Assembly: GCA_902494545.1 (NCBI GenBank)
Contig: CABUTP010000048.1
Coordinates: forward strand, 1 to 8,896
DNA length: 8,896 nt
DNA from: an uncultured Collinsella sp.
Lineage (GTDB): Bacteria > Actinomycetota > Coriobacteriia > Coriobacteriales > Coriobacteriaceae
Reading direction: 5' to 3'
Of the stretch, positions 1-6,080 are shown one piece after another. The translations under genes were made by a program, and so were the position numbers. Each line of letters opens with the position of its first letter. The first letter of the stretch is position 1. The notes beneath the pieces are model-generated. The model saw nothing but the letters and a program-made list of their open reading frames with translations, searched no databases and was not told the DNA's origin.

Positions 1-1959
1 GCAGTACTTGTCGAAGGCGGCATCGAGCAAATCCTCGAGCGGCTTTTCGTAGGTGACATCCTGGATGCGCTCCAAGCGTTCCTCATATTCGACGCCGTCG
101 GCTTTCATCTCGGCCATAGCGCGGTCGCGCGCGGCGCGCTCCTGCGCGCGCAGCACCTGCTTGGGATCCTCGAGCGTAGCCTCGACCATTGAGATCAGAT
201 CCATGGTATAGGTCTCACTCTCGGGGTCGAGCAGCTCCAGCGCGGCAAGCAAAAACGGCGAGAGCGGCTGGTCGAGCGCAAAATCCTCGGGCAGGTCGAC
301 CGTTAGCGCATAGTCGATGTCCGGCGCGGCGTCAGCTGGAGCGTCGGGTGCGGGCGGCACCTCGGTGCGCACGACGACGCCGGAGTCGATGAGCGTGGCG
401 AAGATCTCGTCGGCACGAACCTCGAGCTTTGCCTTTTCCTCAGGGGTCTGCAGGCTTGTTTCGATGAGGTCGTGCACGCGGGCGCGGGCGTCGCCGCCCT
501 GCTCGACCACGCTAATCACCATGGAGTGCGTGATACGCAGGCGTGGCTTGAGTGTCTCGGGCTGCGTTTCGATCAGGCGCTCAAAGGTCTGCTTGTTCCA
601 TGTGACAAAGCCCTCGGGGGCCTTTTTCTTTTTAATTTTACGGAGCTTCTTGGGGTCGTCGCCCGCCTTGGCCATGAGCTTTGCGTTCTCGATCTCGTGC
701 TCCGGGGCCTCGGCGATCACCATGCCCTCGGTGTCAAAGCCCGAACGCCCGGCGCGACCAGCGATCTGATGGAACTCGCGGGCGCGCAGGCGACGCATCT
801 TGTAGCCATCGAACTTGGTGAGCGCGGTGAGCACCACGGTGTGGATGGGTACGTTGATGCCGACGCCGAGTGTGTCGGTGCCGCAAATGACGGGCAGTAG
901 GCCCTGCTGCGCCAGGCGCTCGACCAGGAGGCGATAGCGCGGCAGCATACCGGCGTGGTGCACACCGACGCCACATCCGAGCAGACGTTTGAGGATCTTG
1001 CCAAAAGCCGTGGAGAAGCTCGTGCCTTTGGCGGCTTCCTTAATAGCCTCGCGCTGCTCCTTGCTGGCAATGCCAAAGTTGGCGAGGGATTGCGCCGTCG
1101 CAAGGGCGGCGTCCTGGCTAAAGTGCACGATATAGAGCGGGGCCTCTCCACGGCGCATGGCGAGCTCGACCGTGCCCTCGAGCGAGGTCGTCACGTAGTC
1201 GTAGCTCAGCGGCACGGGGCGCGGGGCATCGACGACCAAGTCGCAGGTAGCACCGGTGTGTTCCTCGAGTGAGGCGGCGATGGCAGTGACATCGCCGAGC
1301 GTGGCGCTCATGAGCATGAATTGCGTGTGGGGCAGGGTGAGCAGCGGCACCTGCCAGGCCCAACCGCGGTTGGGGTCGGCAAAGTAGTGGAACTCGTCCA
1401 TGGCCACGCAGCCCACGTCGGCATCTTCGCCCTCGCGCAGTGCGTCGTTGGCAAGGATCTCTGCCGTGCAGCAGATGACGGGTGCCTTGGTGTTGATATG
1501 CGTGTCGCCGGTGATCATGCCTACGTTATCGCGGCCGAGCACCTGCACAAGGTCGAAAAACTTCTCGCTGACCAGAGCCTTGATGGGAGCCGTGTAGTAG
1601 CAGCGCTTGCCCTGAGCCATGCCCATAAAGAGCATACCCAGCGCGACAAGCGACTTGCCCGATCCGGTCGGTGTTCCCAAAATGACATGGTCACCGGCGG
1701 CTAGATCCATGAGGGCCTCTTCCTGGTGGTCCCACAGCTCAATACCGCGATTGCTCGTCCATTCAAAGAAGCGTTCGAAGGCCTGGTCGGGCGTGAGCCA
1801 CGGTTCGGGCTCGCTGCCGTCCTCGGGCTCCCACCAGGTGGGGGAGAGCGCACCGAGTGAGCCGAATTCGGCTTCGGTTCCCGTGCCGCCCGAGAACGAG
1901 CTGGCGGCGCCGGCGCCAGAAACGGTGCTGGCGGAAGTATCTGTCGTGGTCTGTGCCAT
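1..1959 (-). CDS. DExH-box (Ski2/Mtr4-like) helicase with DUF3516, C-terminus cut by window edge
   Basis: ATP-dependent superfamily 2 helicase, probably acting on RNA; substrate unknown. The reading frame is open from the ATG at 1957-1959 to base 1, giving 653 residues with no stop, so the C-terminus lies outside the window. Visible motifs: Q79 upstream of the ATP site, Walker A GTPTGSGKS (95-103), Ia TAPIKALVSEK (123-133), TGD (150-152), DEFH (188-191), SAT (218-220), the Ski2-type VHHAGMLP (333-340), GTDTLGVGINVP (360-371) and motif VI HQIAGRAGRSG (397-407). A lysine-rich linker (about 437-446) leads into a region with SPFLLAALELLDPESETYTM (567-586), which I recognise as DUF3516, a tail seen on actinobacterial helicases. 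The first 50 residues are low-complexity Ala/Ser/Gly/Thr and probably disordered. The start has a purine-rich GAGAGAAAG about 7 nt upstream. The helicase call is firm; the RNA role is inference from the family. Confidence 0.93.
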   Translation of the reverse strand, partial: MAQTTTDTSASTVSGAGAASSFSGGTGTEAEFGSLGALSPTWWEPEDGSEPEPWLTPDQAFERFFEWTSNRGIELWDHQEEALMDLAAGDHVILGTPTGSGKSLVALGMLFMGMAQGKRCYYTAPIKALVSEKFFDLVQVLGRDNVGMITGDTHINTKAPVICCTAEILANDALREGEDADVGCVAMDEFHYFADPNRGWAWQVPLLTLPHTQFMLMSATLGDVTAIAASLEEHTGATCDLVVDAPRPVPLSYDYVTTSLEGTVELAMRRGEAPLYIVHFSQDAALATAQSLANFGIASKEQREAIKEAAKGTSFSTAFGKILKRLLGCGVGVHHAGMLPRYRLLVERLAQQGLLPVICGTDTLGVGINVPIHTVVLTALTKFDGYKMRRLRAREFHQIAGRAGRSGFDTEGMVIAEAPEHEIENAKLMAKAGDDPKKLRKIKKKKAPEGFVTWNKQTFERLIETQPETLKPRLRITHSMVISVVEQGGDARARVHDLIETSLQTPEEKAKLEVRADEIFATLIDSGVVVRTEVPPAPDAPADAAPDIDYALTVDLPEDFALDQPLSPFLLAALELLDPESETYTMDLISMVEATLEDPKQVLRAQERAARDRAMAEMKADGVEYEERLERIQDVTYEKPLEDLLDAAFDKYC

Positions 1960-1992
1960 GTGGTTGCTTTCTCTCGCGTTTGTCCGCCAACT

Positions 1993-2022
1993 ATTATGGC
2001 GTAGCGGCGGCGCGGGGTGCCA
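1993..2022 (-). promoter_or_regulatory. Candidate promoter for the helicase gene
   Basis: On the minus strand a CATAAT -10 (1993-1998, 5/6 to consensus) lies about 34 nt before the helicase ATG. The best-placed -35 is TGGCAC (2017-2022) at 18-nt spacing, which is a poor match. It would give a leader of about 27 nt carrying the purine-rich ribosome binding site. The call rests mainly on the -10 and its position. Confidence 0.4.
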
Positions 2023-2080
2023 GCGCGCGAGAAAATGCAGGAAATGGGCGTTCTGTCCAGCTGTTTGGTGCAGTTGTCAG

Positions 2081-2203
2081 CTAAGTGAGTAGACTTTTTG
2101 CGATATCGCGAGCACATGGCTTTTGTGCAAGGGATCTACCTGCGGTTTTAGTTTTCGTTATTCGGGTTGTGTTTGGCTATTGCAAAAAAGTCTACTCACT
2201 TAG
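2081..2203. repeat. Long inverted repeat, MITE-like element between trmB-like gene and helicase
   Basis: Two arms match in inverted orientation: the left arm 2081-2101 starts ctaagtgagtagac, followed by five T and gc; the right arm 2182-2203 is its reverse complement with one extra A in the A-run. They enclose 80 nt of AT-richer DNA with no open frame and a small hairpin (GCACA...TGTGC, about 2111-2127). Each arm has a TA next to its outer end, so a TA target duplication as made by IS630/Tc1-type elements is possible, but because TA is its own complement this is weak evidence. The arms are too far apart for a standard terminator. Alternatives are a structured RNA or a genus-wide intergenic repeat. 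The inverted repeat is directly visible; its mobile nature is inference. Confidence 0.65.
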
Positions 2204-2268
2204 GTTTGATGGCCGTTTGCCGGCGCCTCTTTGCGCTTGTTTGCCGACGTCGCGACCATCAGAAGCCC

Positions 2269-3108
2269 CTAGGACTCCTGCGGCAGGCGCTTCTTGCCTT
2301 TGCGGGCGCGGTTTCTAAAGTTCTCGACGGCCTCTTCCATGCCCAGAGGTACATAGGTGAGCTCATCGAGGTTATCGGGCAGGTAGCAGGCAAGGCTTTG
2401 CTCCTGCGCTCGGCCTGCTGCGAGTTGCTCTTCGGTAGGCTTCTCGCCGGGTGTGGCGCAAATGCCATAGACGGCGGCACCCATCTCGCGCGTGCGGCAT
2501 TCATATTCGGTCTCGGGGTGCTCGGGATGGTCGCGGCGGACGTCGTCACTAACCCAAAGCGTGTCGTAGCCGGCCGCGGCAAACTGCCCCAGGGCGTAGT
2601 CGCGCAATGGCTTGCTATCGGTTCGCAGCGTGACGGTAGCGCCGGCTGCAAAGAGCGAGCGGTAGAGCATCAGATGGTCGACATGGACGAGTCGTTTTTT
2701 GGCGTACTTGGCCTTGGGCTGTGGCGTGGGAAAGTTAATGGTGATGGCATCGAGCTCGCCTGCGGCAAACAGCTGCGGCAGCGATGCGGCACCTCGGGGC
2801 AGGACGAGTGCGTTGGACAGCTCCTGCTCGCAGATTTTCTGTGCGGCATAGGCGATGCAGATAGGCTCCTGGTCCATACCGATAAAGAGCGTGTTTGGCT
2901 CGTGGGCCGCGCGCTCTACAAGGTACGTTCCCTTGCCACAACCAAGATCAAGGTGAAGGTGCTCGAAGGGCTTGCCGCCTGCGGGCGCGCAAGCCTCGCG
3001 CCAATCTCCGGCATAGGCCTCGGGATTCGTCTCAATCGCATCGGCGTAGCGCTCCAGGCGCTCCTCGAGCACAAAGTTCTTTGGCGTGCGAACGTGGACG
3101 GCTCCCAT
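2269..3108 (-). CDS. trmB: TrmB-like tRNA (guanine-N7)-methyltransferase, divergent active site
   Basis: Protein of 279 residues with a Rossmann-type SAM domain. TrmB makes m7G46 in the variable loop of tRNAs using SAM. Evidence for the family: motif I LDLGCGKG (53-60), FIGMDQE (75-81), INFPTPQPK (124-132) where TrmB normally has FPDPWxK, LRTDSKPLRDY (161-171), and TEYE (200-203) matching the TrmB TxxE motif. By alignment to E. coli TrmB from memory, D144, H151 and R154 are replaced by T128, Y135 and K138, while D180, T217 and E220 are kept as D164, T200 and E203. The 279 residues exceed the usual 210-240, because of insertions and a basic tail (FRNRARKGKKR, 264-274). The ATG is preceded by AAGGAG at 4-nt spacing. 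It follows the Trm9-like gene on the same strand after 118 nt. Family assignment is good; catalytic competence is uncertain. Confidence 0.85.
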   Translation of the reverse strand: MGAVHVRTPKNFVLEERLERYADAIETNPEAYAGDWREACAPAGGKPFEHLHLDLGCGKGTYLVERAAHEPNTLFIGMDQEPICIAYAAQKICEQELSNALVLPRGAASLPQLFAAGELDAITINFPTPQPKAKYAKKRLVHVDHLMLYRSLFAAGATVTLRTDSKPLRDYALGQFAAAGYDTLWVSDDVRRDHPEHPETEYECRTREMGAAVYGICATPGEKPTEEQLAAGRAQEQSLACYLPDNLDELTYVPLGMEEAVENFRNRARKGKKRLPQES

Positions 3109-3130
3109 GAGGCTCCTTGGTCATAAGTAT

Positions 3131-3152
3131 GGAACGCATGGCTGCGCGTTCC
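3131..3152 (-). other. Hairpin in the leader of the trmB-like gene
   Basis: GGAACGC (3131-3137) and GCGTTCC (3146-3152) form a perfect 7-bp stem with an 8-nt loop, 22 nt upstream of the trmB-like ATG. No T-run follows on the minus strand (next bases ATACTT), so it is not a typical terminator. It could be an operator or a leader hairpin near the ribosome binding site. Function is unknown. Confidence 0.4.
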
Positions 3153-3164
3153 GTCAATGGGTTG

Positions 3165-3188
3165 AAAAAGAGTGGGCATAGTTTGCCC
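3165..3188 (-). terminator. Weak candidate terminator after the Trm9-like gene
   Basis: Read on the minus strand, GGGCA and TGCCC (arms 3184-3188 and 3174-3178) form a 5-bp stem with a 5-nt loop, followed 4 nt later by five T (3165-3169). The stem is short and the gap before the T-run is poor, so it may only attenuate read-through into the trmB-like gene. Confidence 0.3.
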
Positions 3189-3226
3189 GAAAGACGCGGT
3201 GCGGCTCGGCGGCGAGTCGTCGGTGC

Positions 3227-4099
3227 CTACAGGCGCTTGAGAATCACATAGCGGTTGAGCTCTCCGCTGCGACCGTCGGCATGGAAACGCTCAAGCTCGC
3301 GCACGGGGACCTCGCCGCTCTTGTAGAACGTACGGACGCCGCGCACCAGGTCGGTGATCTGCTGATCGTCAAAGTGATGGCAATAGCGGTAGGCGTGGCG
3401 GTCGTTTTGCCAGCCAATGAGGTGGTCGCCGGCTTCAAACTGCGCTGAATCGTATCCCTCAAACGGCGGGGTGAGCTCGGCGCGGGCTTCGGCTCGAACG
3501 GCCTTGCGCGCCATGCGCTCGTCGTTCATAAACTCCCAAAAGCTGATGGCGATGATGCCGCCCGGGCGCGTTTGGCGCACCAAGGCATCAAGTACGCGTA
3601 CACGGTACTCGCACGACGGCACATGGTGCATAAAGCCAAAGCAGACCGAGATGTCGGCGAGCGGGGCGTCGAAAAGCACGTCGGGTGTCTCGGCGGGGTT
3701 GAGCTTCATAAGGGCGTCGAGCACATCGAGCTCCTGGAAGTGCAGGTTGGGAATGCGCAGGGCGTGGCCGCGTGCATCGATAGCCAGGTCTTGGCACGAG
3801 TCGACGCCATAGAACTCAAACGGACAGCTGGCATCTGCCGAGGGGTTTGCGCCGTCGACGCCCTTGGCGGCAAGTGCGCCGCCGGCGGCAAAGTTCTCGA
3901 ATCGCATATTGCCGCAGGCGAGATCGAAGACACGGACGGGATGCTCGATCGTGGCGACGTCGAGCTGTTCGAGCGCGATATCCATGGTGCGTACCCAGCC
4001 GGGCCACGGGGCCTGGCGCGTATCGGAGAAGGAGGCGGAGTGCTCGCGATAGAACGTGTTGTTGAGCTGGATGAGCGATGAGGCGAAATCGCGGTTCAC
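3227..4099 (-). CDS. Class I SAM methyltransferase, Trm9/ALKBH8-like (candidate tRNA wobble-uridine methyltransferase)
   Basis: From the GTG at 4097-4099 the protein has 290 residues. Order of features: an N-terminal NNTFYREHSASFSDTRQAPW segment (13-32), SAM motif I FDLACGNMRF (58-67), FYGVD (96-100), FMHH (156-159), post-motif PGGIIAISFWEF (179-190), and a C-terminal HAYRYCHHF (235-243). This order resembles yeast Trm9, which has a YNEIAPHFSQTRYKPWP segment, a DVGCGNGKY motif, VVHH, and RYYHLY near its end. Trm9 methylates the carboxymethyl group of cm5U34 to mcm5U34. An insertion of about 24 residues follows motif I. I chose GTG because GGAGGGAG (4109-4116) lies 9 nt upstream, whereas the in-frame ATG at 4147 has no ribosome binding site and overlaps a candidate -10 box. 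The methyltransferase call is firm; the Trm9-like role is inference and other small-molecule or RNA substrates are possible. Confidence 0.75.
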   Translation of the reverse strand: MNRDFASSLIQLNNTFYREHSASFSDTRQAPWPGWVRTMDIALEQLDVATIEHPVRVFDLACGNMRFENFAAGGALAAKGVDGANPSADASCPFEFYGVDSCQDLAIDARGHALRIPNLHFQELDVLDALMKLNPAETPDVLFDAPLADISVCFGFMHHVPSCEYRVRVLDALVRQTRPGGIIAISFWEFMNDERMARKAVRAEARAELTPPFEGYDSAQFEAGDHLIGWQNDRHAYRYCHHFDDQQITDLVRGVRTFYKSGEVPVRELERFHADGRSGELNRYVILKRL

Positions 4100-4145
4100 G
4101 GCGCGGAACTCCCTCCGTTGGCGGTGCGGAATAAACAGTACGACC

Positions 4146-4175
4146 ATACTACCGTTAACGCCGCAACGGGGACAA
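4146..4175 (-). promoter_or_regulatory. Candidate promoter for the Trm9-like methyltransferase
   Basis: On the minus strand TTGTCC (4170-4175) and TAGTAT (4146-4151), each 4/6 to consensus, are spaced 18 nt. Transcription would start near 4139 and leave a leader of about 40 nt with GGAGGGAG before the GTG start. If real, it excludes the upstream in-frame ATG at 4147. Confidence 0.4.
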
Positions 4176-4231
4176 CCAAGCTACGGGTCATTGCTTTGTT
4201 TGGACACATTTCCGCAGCTCATATGCGCCCG

Positions 4232-4244
4232 CAACCGCCGGTTG
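4232..4244. promoter_or_regulatory. Palindrome in the divergent intergenic region, possible operator
   Basis: CAACCG and CGGTTG flank a single C, a perfect 6+6 inverted repeat in the region between two divergent genes, one of which encodes an HTH regulator. Its position suits an operator for that regulator, but nothing in the sequence proves binding. The rest of 4100-4366 holds no convincing gene. Confidence 0.3.
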
Positions 4245-4307
4245 TCAAAAATCTCACTAGAATAGGTGGCATGCTTTTGGCGGTGGCGGATAGATTTTTA
4301 ACTGTGC

Positions 4308-4317
4308 AAGGCGCCTT
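4308..4317. promoter_or_regulatory. Palindrome AAGGCGCCTT upstream of the XRE regulator
   Basis: A perfect 10-bp palindrome lies 49 nt before the XRE start codon, where an autoregulatory operator or leader hairpin could sit. The same 10-mer arms (AAGGCGCC/GGCGCCTT) also form the outer stem of the terminator at 6029-6062, so a shared motif is possible but may be chance in GC-rich DNA. I found no convincing -35/-10 pair for the XRE gene. Confidence 0.25.
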
Positions 4318-4366
4318 AAGAACAAAAGCGGTCCGGCGGTACGGCTGGCATCACATAGGAGGAACC

Positions 4367-5083
4367 ATGAATGTAGAAACTGCGCAGCGGCTCGCCGACC
4401 TTCGCCGCAGCAAAGGCTTTAGTCAAGAAGGGCTGGCACGAAAGCTGGGACTGTCGCGCCAGGCGGTCAGTAAATGGGAGCGCGCGGAGAGCTCGCCCGA
4501 TACCGAGAACCTGATCTCGCTCGCCAAGCTCTATGGCGTGAGCCTGGACGAGCTGCTCAATCCGAGCGATGAGATCGAGGACGATATCGAGTTTGAGAAC
4601 GAGGACCGCGCCCGCCAGCGCGAGGCCGAGGCGGCAGAGCGCGCACGCACCCATGAGGCGGCGGCACGAGCTACCGAGGCGGCAACACAGGCGAGTGACG
4701 CCGCCGCCAAGGCGGCGCAGGCGGCAAGCTGGAGTGCACAGGCCGCCAATGCCGCTACGGCGCAGGCGACGAGTGGCACCGCGATTGGCTCGACTCCGGT
4801 GAAGGGCCCGTTCCAGTCGTTCCCGTATTGGGCCGTGTGCTGGCTACTGTTCTTTTTGCTGATGTTCCCGTTTGGTGCCGGCCCCTTTGCCGCGCTGATC
4901 TTCTTTACGATTCCCATCTATCACTGGGTGGCGCGTGCGCTCGATGGTGATTGGGCGCGCGGGGATATTCAGGTTGGTCCGGCACCGGTGACAGCTAGGG
5001 CTCAGAATGTTTCCGCTACGGTTGATACTGGCGTGGCTACCGCGACTACCGCTGAGCCGATTGCCAAAGAGGGTGGTGAATGA
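4367..5083 (+). CDS. Membrane-anchored XRE-family transcriptional regulator
   Basis: Protein of 238 residues. Residues 6-63 are an HTH_3/Cro-CI domain, with SQEGLARKLGLSRQAVSKWE (19-38) as the helix-turn-helix. An acidic/Arg stretch (67-95) leads into a very Ala-rich helical region (about 85-135). Two hydrophobic segments follow (about 154-169 and 173-189), likely a membrane hairpin, and then a low-complexity Ala/Thr/Val tail. The protein thus probably binds DNA from the inner face of the membrane. The start is set by AGGAGG (4357-4362) 4 nt upstream; the frame stays open further upstream to an ATG at 4118 but that extension lacks a ribosome binding site and overlaps the divergent promoter. 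It overlaps the next gene by 4 nt (ATGA), so the two are co-translated and probably form one module. Target genes are unknown; autoregulation is the simplest guess. Confidence 0.9.
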   Translation: MNVETAQRLADLRRSKGFSQEGLARKLGLSRQAVSKWERAESSPDTENLISLAKLYGVSLDELLNPSDEIEDDIEFENEDRARQREAEAAERARTHEAAARATEAATQASDAAAKAAQAASWSAQAANAATAQATSGTAIGSTPVKGPFQSFPYWAVCWLLFFLLMFPFGAGPFAALIFFTIPIYHWVARALDGDWARGDIQVGPAPVTARAQNVSATVDTGVATATTAEPIAKEGGE

Positions 5084-5982
5084 TGAAGCTTTCGCATGAA
5101 TCCAAGGTACGCTTGGGCGTTGGCATCGGAGCGTTTGTACTGATTATCGGGCTTGTTTTTGGCGTTTCGCGGACTTTGATTCATTTTGATGGCCCGTGGG
5201 ATCTCGACGATGTTATACCCGGCTTGTCCGGTATGGACGATGTGGTTGATGACGACGATTTTATGAACGATGGCGGTAAATATTCCGCTCAGCCTCAGCA
5301 GCTTTCGTGTACGACCTTTGATGCCGATGAGTTCCGCTACCTCGATTTCGATATCAATGCGGCTTCGGTGGACGTCAAGGTTGTTGATGGCAACAAGGCT
5401 CGCGTTATCGAGCGGGGACGCGTTGCCAATGGTATGGATGCCTCCAAGGCCGCGACGCAGAACATCGCATCCGTCGAGGACTCGACGCTCAAGGTTTCTC
5501 AGTTTGGAAGTGATGACGGTAAGGCAATTGACCGCTCGGTTACGGTTGAGCTGCCGCGCCGTGTTGCCGAACATCTGAAGGGAATCAACGCGCACGTGGG
5601 CTCGGGTGATCTGCAGATTGCCGGTGTCACCTGTGATGGTTTCGACCTTTTCCTGGGTGCGGGAGATGTAGGGTTTGCGGGCAGCGTGACTGATGCGCTT
5701 AGTGCAGAGGTCGGGTCGGGCGATGTAACGTTCGAGCTCTACCAGGCCCCCGCGAAGTCGATGGACGTGAGTGTGGGCTCGGGCGATGTGGAGATGACGG
5801 TTCCGAACTCGACGGGCTTTAAGGCGAGCCTCACCTTGGGCAGCGGCGACTTCGAGAGCGATTTCCTTCCGCTTGACTACGACGGCGAGACCATTTTGAA
5901 TCTTGAATTCGATAATGGCGATAAGTCCGCCACGTATCGTTTTGAGGTTGGTTCGGGCGACATGTCATTTGATTCAGAGTGA
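5080..5982 (+). CDS. Single-pass membrane protein with GSGD repeats (DUF4097-like)
   Basis: Protein of 300 residues. A short basic N-terminus and one membrane segment (about 12-29) predict an N-in topology with the remaining 270 residues outside. An Asp-rich stretch (DDVVDDDD, 53-60) precedes a domain with repeated G[SA]GD turns at 174-177, 193-196, 212-215, 233-236, 254-257 and 291-294, spaced 19-21 residues except the last (37). This is the pattern of DUF4097/putative-adhesin proteins, which fold as beta-strand solenoids. C77 and C185 are the only cysteines, both predicted outside, so a disulfide is possible. It overlaps the XRE gene by 4 nt; MM at the start gives two possible initiation codons, 5080 and 5083. 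Function unknown; with its regulator it may sense or respond to envelope state. Base composition in its first part is less GC-biased than neighbouring genes. Confidence 0.8.
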   Translation: MMKLSHESKVRLGVGIGAFVLIIGLVFGVSRTLIHFDGPWDLDDVIPGLSGMDDVVDDDDFMNDGGKYSAQPQQLSCTTFDADEFRYLDFDINAASVDVKVVDGNKARVIERGRVANGMDASKAATQNIASVEDSTLKVSQFGSDDGKAIDRSVTVELPRRVAEHLKGINAHVGSGDLQIAGVTCDGFDLFLGAGDVGFAGSVTDALSAEVGSGDVTFELYQAPAKSMDVSVGSGDVEMTVPNSTGFKASLTLGSGDFESDFLPLDYDGETILNLEFDNGDKSATYRFEVGSGDMSFDSE

Positions 5983-6028
5983 CGGGCGGTTATCGAAGAC
6001 TTATACACCATAGCTGCGCTGTTTGATG

Positions 6029-6070
6029 AAGGCGCCGAAGCCGAGATCGGCTCCGGCGCCTTTGCCTTTA
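6029..6070 (+). terminator. Strong intrinsic terminator after the XRE/DUF4097 module
   Basis: AAGGCGCCG (6029-6037) pairs with CGGCGCCTT (6054-6062), and AGCCG with CGGCT continue the stem after one A/C mismatch, giving 14 pairs around an AGAT loop. The downstream tract TTTGCCTTTA is T-rich though interrupted. It separates the module from elp3. Confidence 0.85.
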
Positions 6071-6074
6071 CAAT
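6069..6074 (+). promoter_or_regulatory. -10 box TACAAT placed for leaderless elp3 transcription
   Basis: TACAAT (5/6 to TATAAT) ends 6 nt before the elp3 ATG, the distance at which transcription would begin at or next to the start codon. No recognisable -35 is present because that position lies inside the terminator stem. Leaderless mRNAs with a -10 at this distance are common in Actinobacteria. The GGGGG directly before the ATG is too close to act as a normal Shine-Dalgarno site. Confidence 0.5.
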
Positions 6075-6080
6075 GGGGGC

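Noticed and set aside
2204..2268. TGATGGTC/GGCCATCA hairpin downstream of the trmB-like stop as a terminator
   Set aside because: The 8-bp stem with one G-U pair encloses a loop of nearly 40 nt and no T-run follows directly on the minus strand.
2167..3126. Open frame of 319 codons on the plus strand opposite the trmB-like gene
   Set aside because: Antisense shadow of a gene with clear SAM-binding motifs; no family resemblance and no ribosome binding site seen. Its start also lies within the inverted-repeat region.
4100..4147. Longer Trm9-like protein starting at the ATG at 4147 (306 residues)
   Set aside because: The 16 extra residues do not resemble the family, no Shine-Dalgarno site precedes this ATG, and it overlaps a candidate -10 box; the GTG at 4099 has GGAGGGAG at 9 nt.
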